Source: Flavobacteriales bacterium
GTDB lineage: Bacteria > Bacteroidota > Bacteroidia > Flavobacteriales_E > Vicingaceae
DNA length: 64,000 nucleotides
NCBI GenBank assembly: GCA_020853105.1
Contig: JADYZM010000039.1
Location: 1 to 64,000 of the forward strand
Direction of reading: 5' to 3'
Shown here: positions 8,978 through 17,129 of the stretch, piece after piece
Numbering within the stretch: the stretch's first letter is position 1
Layout of the letters: the number at the start of each line of letters is the position of its first letter
Made by a program: the position numbers and the translations under genes
The notes under the pieces: generated by a model
Told to the model about the DNA's origin: nothing
Seen by the model: the letters and a program-made list of their open reading frames with translations, nothing else
Database searches by the model: none

Positions 8978-9216
8978 TATTGTTCTTTTCGACTTTTTAT
9001 TAAATTGTATAGCTCTTGAATGGTGCTCATTTGCCTTAAATCATTTCCGGTTATAGTAACACCAAATTCAGAATCAGCCATAGCAATAATAATAAGCCCA
9101 TGCATTGAACTCCAGTCTTTAATACTACGAAATGAAGTATCTGGAGTAAGAATAAAATCACTTTCAATATCAAATTCGGAAGTTAATATTTTAATAAACT
9201 CTTTTATATCAATCAT
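8977..9216 (-). CDS. Acyl carrier protein, dedicated
   Basis: A 79-residue protein if started at the ATG at 9216 (MIDIKEFIKIL). The longer track ORF starts inside the upstream gene and gives a Trp-rich extension unlike any ACP, so I rejected it. The four-helix ACP pattern is present. The phosphopantetheine-attachment site is WSSMHGL, with Ser37 the likely site in place of the usual DSL motif, followed by IIIAMADSEFGV. It lies between two KASIII genes, with the start 8 bp after the stop of one and the end overlapping the start of the other. It would carry intermediates for these enzymes. Confidence 0.82.
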   Translation of the reverse strand: MIDIKEFIKILTSEFDIESDFILTPDTSFRSIKDWSSMHGLIIIAMADSEFGVTITGNDLRQMSTIQELYNLIKSRKEQ

Positions 9217-9224
9217 AATTGGTA

Positions 9225-10271
9225 TTAATTTACAGTTATTATAACTCCACCCCAAGAATATCCAATACCAAACCCACATAAGAGAAGTTTTGACTGGGGT
9301 GTTATTTTATTTGTTTCTAACATTTGCTTTAGTGCTATCGGTATTGATGCTGAAACCGTATTTCCAATATTACTAATATTATTAATAAATTTTTGTTCCG
9401 GTATTTTTATACGTTTTCGGATAAATTCAAGCATTTGAGCGTTGGCTTGATGAAGCACAAAATAATCAATTTTCTCAAATTCTGTTTTATTTTTTTCTAA
9501 AATTTGAGTTATCAATCCAGGTACTTTGCGGAGTGCAAATAAAAAAATTTGATGGCTGTTCATATACATCTTTCCTCTTCTTAATCCCCCGGGTATATGT
9601 TCGTATTGTTTGAGCCAATTGATATCGGCAGCATTTTTTGTTGCAGATCTTTCAACAAATAAATTTTTTTCTCCTTTTCCATCGGTTCCGAATACAAACT
9701 TTTCAATATCCCAGTTTAGGTACCCTTGTATTTTATTTTTAGAAATCAAGGTTGCAGCTGCAGCGTCAGAGAAAATTGCTCTTAAATCAATCTCTCCCGG
9801 ATGCACAACTTTGGAAGGTGTGTCAGCAGTAATTAGAAGTATATTTTCATATTCTTCAGCCATAATTAAAGCCTTTGCAACACTTAACCCATAGATATAC
9901 CCCGTACAACCATGAAGAATATCAATTGCTCCGCAATTTTCAGATAACCCTAAATCACTTTGCATAACGCAAGCAGTTGTTGGTCCTTTATAATCAAGAG
10001 CATCTGAAACAAAAATTATATAATCTATTTTTGATTTATCAAATTTCCATTCTTCAAATAATTTTTCAGCTGCTTTATTTCCTATATCCTTTGCAGTTTC
10101 TTCTATTTCAGCAGCAAATCGATTTTGAATACCACATTGTCTTATTATAATGTCACTTGTAATTTCATCAGGATTTGGGTTTTCCGAGTATTTATAATAG
10201 TCGGCAATAATCTCATCGTTTGAAAAAGATTTTTTTGGAAAATAATAACTTATGGCATTGAGGTAAATCAA
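9225..10271 (-). CDS. 3-oxoacyl-ACP synthase III-like ketosynthase (copy 2)
   Basis: A 348-residue KASIII protein with Cys122 (ILHGCTGYIYG), His274 (FVLHQAN) and Asn304 (IGNTVSASIP) in place. The frame opens with TTG; the in-frame codon two positions upstream is a stop (TGA) and no ATG fits the family's N-terminus (IYLNAISYYFP), so TTG is the probable start. It is first in the run KASIII-ACP-KASIII-SDR-GT2-GNAT. With copy 1, two condensation steps could be served, for example to make a six-carbon acyl group, but that is inference. No promoter box is evident; the 10331 hairpin separates it from the gene upstream. Confidence 0.86.
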   Translation of the reverse strand: MIYLNAISYYFPKKSFSNDEIIADYYKYSENPNPDEITSDIIIRQCGIQNRFAAEIEETAKDIGNKAAEKLFEEWKFDKSKIDYIIFVSDALDYKGPTTACVMQSDLGLSENCGAIDILHGCTGYIYGLSVAKALIMAEEYENILLITADTPSKVVHPGEIDLRAIFSDAAAATLISKNKIQGYLNWDIEKFVFGTDGKGEKNLFVERSATKNAADINWLKQYEHIPGGLRRGKMYMNSHQIFLFALRKVPGLITQILEKNKTEFEKIDYFVLHQANAQMLEFIRKRIKIPEQKFINNISNIGNTVSASIPIALKQMLETNKITPQSKLLLCGFGIGYSWGGVIITVN

Positions 10272-10330
10272 AATTCAATTTTTTGTTAAAAATAATTCTT
10301 TGTATTTTATTTTAGTGAAGTTCATAAATA

Positions 10331-10360
10331 AAAAAAGAGGTTTGCACCTCTTTTTTTTTA
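10331..10360 (-). terminator. Intrinsic terminator after the 1082-residue T9SS protein
   Basis: The inverted repeat AAAGAGGT/ACCTCTTT with loop TTGC is flanked by A and T runs. It lies between the stop of the T9SS gene and the start of the KASIII gene and would end transcripts on either strand. Confidence 0.8.
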
Positions 10361-10378
10361 AATTTGCTTTTAATCGTG

Positions 10379-13300
10379 TTATCTTACAAGTGTTATCGTT
10401 CCTTTTAAATCGTATTGAACATCATCTAAACCTTTTGCTTTTATGATATAATAATAGGTTCCATCAGAAGCGGGAGATCCACCAATTTTTCCATCCCATG
10501 ATTTGTCTGGTGCGGTAATTTCAGCAACTTGTTTTCCCCAACGGTTAAAGATTACACAATTGAATTCTGAAATATGTTGATAGATAAATTCAAAAACATC
10601 ATTTTTATCATCACCATTAGGTGTAAAAATATTAGGGACAGTAAGGAATGAAGTACCGTGAACTTCAATTGTTATTTGAGTTGTAGCTGAACATTGACCG
10701 TTAAATGAAGTTAATGTAACAGTGTATGAACCTTGTGTTTCATATATAATGGTTGCTGTACTGTTTGTGCTAGTATCTCCTAATGATTGTCCATTACCAA
10801 AATTCCAGTAGGAACTATCAGCTACTCCTGTATTTGTAAATGTTACCGTTAATGGCATTTGTCCTGAAGTTGGATTTGCAGATAAAACAACAGAAACAGT
10901 ATATTCGTGAATATACACGCTTGAAGTAGATTGACATCCATTGGGTGAAATAGTTGTTAATGTGTAAGTTCCTCCTGAGTTAATTGTTGGAGTGAGGGTT
11001 GAGTCACCGGATACGATTTTTCCATCACTGGTTGACCAATAATAAATTGTTCCTGATGATGTCGTACCGGTTAAAACTAAACTTTCTCCTGTACATATAG
11101 TGTCTGCAGCTCCTGCATTAGCTCCAGGCTGAGTAAAGTCTGTAGAGACAGTTACCATGTCAGTTGCTACACAATTATTTGAAGTATTGGTTACAGTTAA
11201 AGTATAGGTTCCTGCACCATTTACTAGAGGAGAATTTGTATTAGAACCACTTACAATAGAACCTCCTGTCCAATTGTATGTAATTGTTGTACCAAAGGAA
11301 GAGGCTGTACCATCTAAATTAACCGTAGGTTGATTACAATTCAAAACCATATCATTCCCGGCATCAGCTGTAGGTTTTAATGTATCAACTGTTACAACAA
11401 CAATATCCGAACTTACACAATTATTATTTGGATTTGTAACTGTAAGCGTATAGGTTCCTGATGAATTAACAAAAGCAGTGTTTGAAGTAGCTCCATTTAC
11501 AATATTTCCATCATTTGTGCTCCACTGATAATTCATAGAAGGTGTTGAACCTGTACCATTTAAAGGAACTCCAGTCGTAATAGTTGTACAATTTAAAGAT
11601 GTATCTGCGCCAGCTGCTGCATTTGGTAGAATGGTATCAATTGTAATTGTAATAAAGTCAGAATTCATACAACCGTTTAGACTATCATAAACTGTAAGTG
11701 TATAAACTCCGGGTACTGTAACAATACCTATAATGCTATCTGCAATTACATTTCCAAGAGAATCAGTCCATTGGTAAGAATATTGCACTCCTGATGAAGA
11801 TCCAGTGCCATTTAACGTTATTGTATCAACAGTACAATTAATGGTTGCATTATTACCCGCATAAGCGATTGGTAAATTTCTATTGTCAGCAACTGTTATT
11901 GAATGAGCAGCCTGACATTGGTTAACTGTATCTTTTGCTATAAGCGTATATGTTCCAGGTGCATAAACAACAGGTGTTAAAGTTGAATCACCTGACACAA
12001 AAGAAGGTCCTGTCCAATAATAAAACAAGTTTGTACCGGAAACGAATCCACTCAATTGAATTGTATCTACTAAGCAAGTTAATGCTGTATCAGAGCCGGC
12101 GTTTGAAATTGGTAAGGAACTATCTTGGAAAATTTCAACAGTATCTGTACTAGAGCAGTTATTGCTGGTTACCGTAAGGATATATAATCCAGCCTGATTA
12201 ACTTGTGGTGTCAGTGTTGTTTGTCCAGAAACAATATTTCCACCAATTGTTGACCAACTGTAAGTTCCGGATAAAGAACTACTTCCGTTTAAGGTGACAA
12301 TTAAATTTTGACATGTGATAGTATCATTTAATCCAGCATTAACTACTGGATATACTATATCAAAGTTTATACAATTGGGTATAGCGTAATTTCCACACAA
12401 ATCTTTTACACTGCTACTGTCATTTGTTAAACAAAAAGTATATGTTCCTGCATCAGAAATTGGAGGATTAACATCAATAGAAAAATATCTGTCTTGAGAA
12501 GCTCCATTTGCACAATTCACTCCTTGAACTGCAGTAACAGTATGAGAGCCGCTTGGACCTGTAAGAGTAAAATCAGAAGCCAACATTCCTGCACAAAGAA
12601 CATTTTCTGTAAAAATAAAATCAATAGATGTTGTTCCACAATTAACAGCTCCGTTAACTGTTTGTATTGCCGGGGGGACATTATCGAAAATAGTAGCTGT
12701 TGAAGCTCCAAAATTTATGGTATATCCATTTAAAGATGTTGAATATTGACTAACATTAACTACATAAGTTTGACCTGCCTGAACAGCGATACAAGGATTA
12801 TTCTGACCTCCTGAGAGTCCATTTGGACCGGTATTTCCAGACAATCCCGAATAGTTGCAACTAACTTCCAAAGCACTGTTGTTATAAATATCAGCGCATG
12901 AATTGCTGGTTAAATTATAAACAGCCCAGTCGTAGTCATCACTAGCTTGATTTGGAACTATTGTGAAACACACATTTCCTGCTGTTTGTGTTGTGAATGT
13001 GTACCAAACATCATTTTTTTCTCCTGATTTTAAACACGATGGAGTAGCATTTATTTCATTTAAAATATTTCCTGTTCCTTGATAAGCATTTGTTTCTGAG
13101 TATGTGTTTTGACAAACCGGAATTGCTCCTAAACAATCTTGAACAGTTGGTGGTGGTGCTGCTACAGGTGCTGTAATGTTTAAGTTATATGAAAAGCAGG
13201 TTGGGGAAAGCCATTTATCTACTACTAAATAATAAGTAACGCCAGAGGTTACGAAAATATTTGTTAATGATTGGTTTCCTGTAGAAGAAGTTGAATTTGC

Positions 13301-13627
13301 AACACAAGTACCCCCTGTAGGACAACCTTGATATAAAAAGATTCCTACCCAACTAGATGAAGATGTAAGGGTTATTGTTATCAATCCTGAAGAAGTTGGT
13401 GTAAAGGCGTAAACAGTATTTTCGCCATCAAGATAGATTCCGTTACCACAAACTATAGTATTATTACCTGTATAAGTATTTCCCATACCGCAAGTTGACT
13501 GATTTGATGCAGAAAATGGTAATGTTATTGGCGAAGCTGCTGCTCCTGCACATGTTCCTGAACCTTGTGAATACGTTTTTGCTACTAAAATTCCAATACC
13601 AATAAATAGGGCAATTAACTTTTTCAT
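10379..13627 (-). CDS. Large T9SS-exported surface protein with Ig-like repeats, PKD and CHU_C sorting domain
   Basis: A 1082-residue protein. In order it has: a signal peptide (cleavage after TYSQ); two lectin/PPC-like beta domains, including NDVWYTFTTQTAG; a Big-type domain (TVNGAVNCGTTSIDFIF); six tandem Ig-like repeats of about 80 residues (about 430-905), each with NAGxDxxLxC and GTYTLTVT signatures; a PKD domain (about 910-985); and a C-terminal gliding motility-associated domain. The last starts VPNIFTPNGDDKNDVFEF and contains FNRWGKQV and SDGTYYYIIKA. CHU_C domains direct export and surface attachment through T9SS. Repeats are joined by conserved D-x-x-x-P linkers. It shares an operon with the small exported protein 6 bp upstream. 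A role as a surface adhesin or structural fibre is likely. Confidence 0.92.
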   Translation of the reverse strand: MKKLIALFIGIGILVAKTYSQGSGTCAGAAASPITLPFSASNQSTCGMGNTYTGNNTIVCGNGIYLDGENTVYAFTPTSSGLITITLTSSSSWVGIFLYQGCPTGGTCVANSTSSTGNQSLTNIFVTSGVTYYLVVDKWLSPTCFSYNLNITAPVAAPPPTVQDCLGAIPVCQNTYSETNAYQGTGNILNEINATPSCLKSGEKNDVWYTFTTQTAGNVCFTIVPNQASDDYDWAVYNLTSNSCADIYNNSALEVSCNYSGLSGNTGPNGLSGGQNNPCIAVQAGQTYVVNVSQYSTSLNGYTINFGASTATIFDNVPPAIQTVNGAVNCGTTSIDFIFTENVLCAGMLASDFTLTGPSGSHTVTAVQGVNCANGASQDRYFSIDVNPPISDAGTYTFCLTNDSSSVKDLCGNYAIPNCINFDIVYPVVNAGLNDTITCQNLIVTLNGSSSLSGTYSWSTIGGNIVSGQTTLTPQVNQAGLYILTVTSNNCSSTDTVEIFQDSSLPISNAGSDTALTCLVDTIQLSGFVSGTNLFYYWTGPSFVSGDSTLTPVVYAPGTYTLIAKDTVNQCQAAHSITVADNRNLPIAYAGNNATINCTVDTITLNGTGSSSGVQYSYQWTDSLGNVIADSIIGIVTVPGVYTLTVYDSLNGCMNSDFITITIDTILPNAAAGADTSLNCTTITTGVPLNGTGSTPSMNYQWSTNDGNIVNGATSNTAFVNSSGTYTLTVTNPNNNCVSSDIVVVTVDTLKPTADAGNDMVLNCNQPTVNLDGTASSFGTTITYNWTGGSIVSGSNTNSPLVNGAGTYTLTVTNTSNNCVATDMVTVSTDFTQPGANAGAADTICTGESLVLTGTTSSGTIYYWSTSDGKIVSGDSTLTPTINSGGTYTLTTISPNGCQSTSSVYIHEYTVSVVLSANPTSGQMPLTVTFTNTGVADSSYWNFGNGQSLGDTSTNSTATIIYETQGSYTVTLTSFNGQCSATTQITIEVHGTSFLTVPNIFTPNGDDKNDVFEFIYQHISEFNCVIFNRWGKQVAEITAPDKSWDGKIGGSPASDGTYYYIIKAKGLDDVQYDLKGTITLVR
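10900..12355 (-). repeat. Six tandem Ig-like repeat units (about 240 bp each) inside the T9SS protein gene
   Basis: Six consecutive units of 78-84 codons encode a shared pattern: AGxDTxLxC, GxxxxYxWxxxxGxIVSG, GTYTLTV, and C....D.V.V..D...P. The DNA copies have diverged, so expansion is not recent. Boundaries are approximate. Confidence 0.8.
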
Positions 13628-13633
13628 TCTTGA

Positions 13634-13960
13634 TTAATTTTTAAACGATTTTTGTTCTAATTCAACTTTAATTTCAGCAAGTTTCTTTATTATAATTTCC
13701 GCTGAAACATTTTTAGAAGTTATAATGTAAGCGTTAGTTCTATCTGGATAAAACAACTCAACGTCTTTTATTCCGTCAACTTTTCGTAAGGTAGAAATAA
13801 TTAGCTCTGCAGTGTTTACAGATTCAATTTGTGTAAAAATTACTTCAATTCTATTTAACCCATTTGGCATTTTTTCAACACTACTAAACTCTTGAGCTTG
13901 AGATGTGTAGAAAATTCCTACAAAACAAACTAACATTATCAACTTTAGAAACTCATTCAT
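13634..13960 (-). CDS. Small exported protein with HMA-like alpha/beta pattern, unknown function
   Basis: A 108-residue protein with a signal peptide (cleavage near TSQAQ). The mature part of about 85 residues alternates strand and helix: IEVIFTQIESVNTAELIISTLRKVDGIKDVELFYPDR, then NAYIITSKNVSAEIIIKKLAEIKVEL. This resembles the beta-alpha-beta-beta-alpha-beta layout of heavy-metal-associated domains, but the metal-binding CxxC is absent, so metal transport is not supported. Its stop lies 6 bp before the ATG of the large T9SS protein, so it is the first gene of that operon and may assist or regulate its partner. Confidence 0.75.
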   Translation of the reverse strand: MNEFLKLIMLVCFVGIFYTSQAQEFSSVEKMPNGLNRIEVIFTQIESVNTAELIISTLRKVDGIKDVELFYPDRTNAYIITSKNVSAEIIIKKLAEIKVELEQKSFKN

Positions 13961-14006
13961 TTTTTATAACTATTTAATTTTTAATGCTTTAATTGAAAAA
14001 TCGTTG

Positions 14007-14014
14007 CAAATTTA
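14007..14014 (-). promoter_or_regulatory. Minus-7 box TAAATTTG
   Basis: A consensus TAnnTTTG box about 47 bp upstream of the small exported protein, in the divergent gap with pcrA. A minus-33 element is not clear. Confidence 0.5.
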
Positions 14015-14097
14015 AGAAAAGACTCATTTATATACCTATAAGTTGCATAGCTATTTGTTAATTTATAAACAATTAATAAGCAAATATTGTATTCTCG

Positions 14098-14105
14098 TAA
14101 TTTTG
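14098..14105 (+). promoter_or_regulatory. Minus-7 box TAATTTTG before pcrA
   Basis: The box ends four bases before the ATG at 14110. If used, transcription would start at or next to the start codon, giving a leaderless or nearly leaderless mRNA. Confidence 0.45.
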
Positions 14106-14109
14106 ATTC

Positions 14110-16425
14110 ATGGAATATTTGAATCAATTGAATCAATCGCAACGCATGGCGGTTGAAGCTACTGAGGGTCCTGTGATGGTAATTGCAGGAGCAGGCTCAG
14201 GCAAAACTAAAGTACTCACAAACAGAATTGCCCATATAATCAATAAAGGAGTTGACCCATTTAACATTTTAGCTCTTACATTTACCAACAAAGCTGCTAA
14301 AGAAATGAAGGGAAGGATTGAAAAAATAATAAACTCTACCGAATCTCGGAATATTTGGATGGGAACATTCCACTCGGTTTTTGCTAAAATTTTACGTTCC
14401 GAAGCTGAAAAAATAGGCTATCCTAATAATTTTACAATTTATGACACACAAGATGCCAAAAACTTAATTAAAGCAATACTCAAGGAACAAGGTTTGGACG
14501 ATAAAATATATAAACCGAGTCTTGTTTTAAACAGAATCTCAGCAGCAAAAAACAATTTGATTTCTCCGTTGGCATATTTAAACGACACAACAGTACAAAA
14601 TGAAGATACTCAATCGGCAAAACCTAAGTTGGGATTAATTTATCAAATTTATTGTGACCGTTGTTTTAAAGCTGGTGCTATGGATTTTGATGATTTGTTG
14701 TATAAAACCAATGTTTTACTGAGAGATTATCCGAAGGTTTTAGAGAAATACCAAAATCAGTTTAAATATATTTTGGTTGATGAGTATCAAGACACAAATT
14801 TCTCTCAATATTTAATTATTAGAAAATTGGGAGCTGCAAACCTAAATATTTGTGTTGTTGGTGATGATTCTCAAAGTATCTATGCTTTTAGAGGAGCGAA
14901 TATTCAAAATATTTTCAATTTTAAAAATGACTATTCAAATGTCAAAACATTTAAATTAGAACAAAACTATCGATCTACTCAAAACATTGTAAACGCGGCA
15001 AACAGTCTTATCAAGCATAACAAAGAGAAGATAGATAAAACTGTTTTCACTAATAATGAAATTGGTAATAAAATAAAAATATACAGAGCAGGGTCGGATA
15101 ATGATGAAGGAAATACGATTGCCAACTTAATTTTTGATACCCAGTTAACAAATCAAGCAAAAAACCATGAATTTGCAATTCTATATAGAACAAATGCTCA
15201 ATCTAGAGCTATGGAAGAAGCTCTAAGAAAGAAAAATATTCCTTATAAAATTCACGGTGGATTATCCTTTTATCAACGCAAAGAAGTAAAAGATTTATTG
15301 GCTTATTTTAGATTGGTTATAAACCCTAAAGACGATGAAGCTTTGCTAAGAATTATTAATTATCCCGCCAGGGGAATTGGAGATACTACACTAGAAAAAA
15401 TAGTTAGTGTAGCCAACAACCACAATCTTTCAAACTGGGAAATTATTTCAAATTTAAACAAATACAATGTAGGCTTAAACAGTGGAACTCAATCTAAGAT
15501 TGGAGATTTTGTTTTACTTATTTCTGGATTTTCAAATTTACTCCAAACCAAAAATGCTTATGATTTAGCTCACGAAATTGCAGCAACATCAGGATTATTA
15601 AAAGATTTATACAGCGATAGAACTCCGGAAGGCATAAGCAGATACGAAAACATACAAGAACTTTTGAACGGAATTAAAGAATTTACTGAAGAAGAAAACG
15701 AGTTGGAAGAAGACATCACCCCACACGGATTGCCTGAATTTTTACAGAACGTTGCATTGCTAACCGACGCTGACAATGAAAAAGAAGAAGACCATAATAA
15801 AGTATCTCTGATGACAATACATGCATCTAAAGGGCTTGAGTTTCCGTATGTTTACATAGTAGGTTTGGAAGAAAATTTATTTCCTTCACAGCTATCAATA
15901 ACAAATAGAAAAGATCTCGAAGAAGAACGTCGATTATTTTACGTTGCAATTACCAGAGCAGAAAAAGAATTAGTATTTTCATTTGCATCAAGCAGATACA
16001 AATGGGGAAATGTTACCTTTTGTGAACCCAGTCGATTTATTGATGAAGTTGATAAGGACTTTTTAGAATTTATGTACAGCAATAGCACAGAAAAGCAGAC
16101 AAATAACGAATTTGAATTTTCAAGAAATAAATACTTTTCTAAATCTAAAGAAATAAATTTTTCAAATTCTAAACAAATAAAAGAGCAAACCCCACTTCAA
16201 ACTCCTCAACAAATATTGCCAAAGAATTTAAAAAAAATAGCTCCTTCTGCCGGAATTTCACTTCCAATGACAACAGAATTAGTAAGCGGAATGCGAATTT
16301 CTCACGAAAAATTTGGAAACGGTGTGATTGAAGAGCTGGAAGATGGAAAAGCTACCATAAATTTTGATGCAGCAGGAAAAAAAGTTTTACTGCTAAAATT
16401 TGCCAAGCTAACCATTTTAAATTAA
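14110..16425 (+). CDS. pcrA: UvrD/PcrA-type superfamily 1 DNA helicase
   Basis: A 771-residue ATP-dependent 3'-5' helicase. Visible motifs are the Q motif (LNQSQRMAVEA), Walker A GAGSGKT at 27-33, motif Ia TFTNKAAKEMK, motif II VDEYQDTN, motif III VGDDSQSIYAFRGA, motif IV QNYRST, and motifs V/VI MTIHASKGLEF and LFYVAITRAEKEL. The C-terminal 45 residues form the PcrA-type Tudor-like domain (ISHEKFGNGVIEELEDGKATINF) that contacts RNA polymerase in characterised homologues. Family roles are nucleotide excision repair, removal of recombination proteins and resolution of transcription-replication conflicts. Length is normal for Bacteroidota. DUF4290 and murA follow on the same strand. Confidence 0.96.
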   Translation: MEYLNQLNQSQRMAVEATEGPVMVIAGAGSGKTKVLTNRIAHIINKGVDPFNILALTFTNKAAKEMKGRIEKIINSTESRNIWMGTFHSVFAKILRSEAEKIGYPNNFTIYDTQDAKNLIKAILKEQGLDDKIYKPSLVLNRISAAKNNLISPLAYLNDTTVQNEDTQSAKPKLGLIYQIYCDRCFKAGAMDFDDLLYKTNVLLRDYPKVLEKYQNQFKYILVDEYQDTNFSQYLIIRKLGAANLNICVVGDDSQSIYAFRGANIQNIFNFKNDYSNVKTFKLEQNYRSTQNIVNAANSLIKHNKEKIDKTVFTNNEIGNKIKIYRAGSDNDEGNTIANLIFDTQLTNQAKNHEFAILYRTNAQSRAMEEALRKKNIPYKIHGGLSFYQRKEVKDLLAYFRLVINPKDDEALLRIINYPARGIGDTTLEKIVSVANNHNLSNWEIISNLNKYNVGLNSGTQSKIGDFVLLISGFSNLLQTKNAYDLAHEIAATSGLLKDLYSDRTPEGISRYENIQELLNGIKEFTEEENELEEDITPHGLPEFLQNVALLTDADNEKEEDHNKVSLMTIHASKGLEFPYVYIVGLEENLFPSQLSITNRKDLEEERRLFYVAITRAEKELVFSFASSRYKWGNVTFCEPSRFIDEVDKDFLEFMYSNSTEKQTNNEFEFSRNKYFSKSKEINFSNSKQIKEQTPLQTPQQILPKNLKKIAPSAGISLPMTTELVSGMRISHEKFGNGVIEELEDGKATINFDAAGKKVLLLKFAKLTILN

Positions 16426-16478
16426 TAATTACATTTGACACAACCTTACAAAACAAAGTCTATTTAAAATTGACAGTT

Positions 16479-17129
16479 ATGAATGACAAAAGTAAAGACT
16501 ACAACACCAGCCGACCAAAAATGATTATTCCGGAATATGGAAGAAACATTCAAAAAATGGTTGAACACGCAATTAGTGTAGAAGATAGGGCAGAAAGAAA
16601 CAAAGTGGCTCAAACCATTATCACTGTAATGGGGCAACTAAACCCACACCTGAGAGATATTGTAGATTTTAAACATAAACTTTGGGATCATTTGTTTATT
16701 ATCTCTGATTTTAAATTAGATGTTGACTCACCCTATCCAATTCCTGATAAAGATATTATTTTTAAAAAACCAGAACCTCTAAATTACCCTCAAAGCAATA
16801 TTAGATTCAAACACTACGGAAAAAATGTAGAAGAATTTATAAAGGAAGCTATCAAAATGAATGATGGTGATGAGAAGAAAACACTCGTTAGATATATTGC
16901 CAACTTAATGAAAAAATCATACCTCACTTGGAACAGAGAGTCTGTTGACGATGATCTTATAATGTCTGATTTAAAATTATTATCCAAAGGGCAGTTGAGA
17001 ATTGATGATTCATTCAAACTAGAGCAAACAAATGATATATTAGCAATGAATACCAAAAAGAAAAACAACAATCACAAAAATAAAAACCACAAAAACAATA
17101 AGAATTTTCAAAAAAAACGTAGATTCTAA
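16479..17129 (+). CDS. DUF4290 domain protein
   Basis: 216 residues from the ATG at 16479; the track start at 16470 is a TTG three codons earlier and less likely. The sequence (MIIPEYGRNIQKMVEHA, then IVDFKHKLWDHLFIISDF) matches the DUF4290 family found in Bacteroidota, whose function is unknown. It is mostly helical, soluble and without a signal peptide. The C-terminus is a basic Lys/Asn tail (KKKNNNHKNKNHKNN), which suggests contact with nucleic acid or another polyanion. The stop overlaps the murA start by one base (TAATG), so the two are translationally coupled. The pairing with murA suggests a role linked to envelope growth, but this is not established. Confidence 0.88.
   Translation: MNDKSKDYNTSRPKMIIPEYGRNIQKMVEHAISVEDRAERNKVAQTIITVMGQLNPHLRDIVDFKHKLWDHLFIISDFKLDVDSPYPIPDKDIIFKKPEPLNYPQSNIRFKHYGKNVEEFIKEAIKMNDGDEKKTLVRYIANLMKKSYLTWNRESVDDDLIMSDLKLLSKGQLRIDDSFKLEQTNDILAMNTKKKNNNHKNKNHKNNKNFQKKRRF

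Noticed and set aside
9217-9279. N-terminal extension of the ACP ORF in the track
   Set aside because: It overlaps the upstream KASIII gene and encodes a Trp-rich stretch not found in ACPs; ATG 9216 fits the family.
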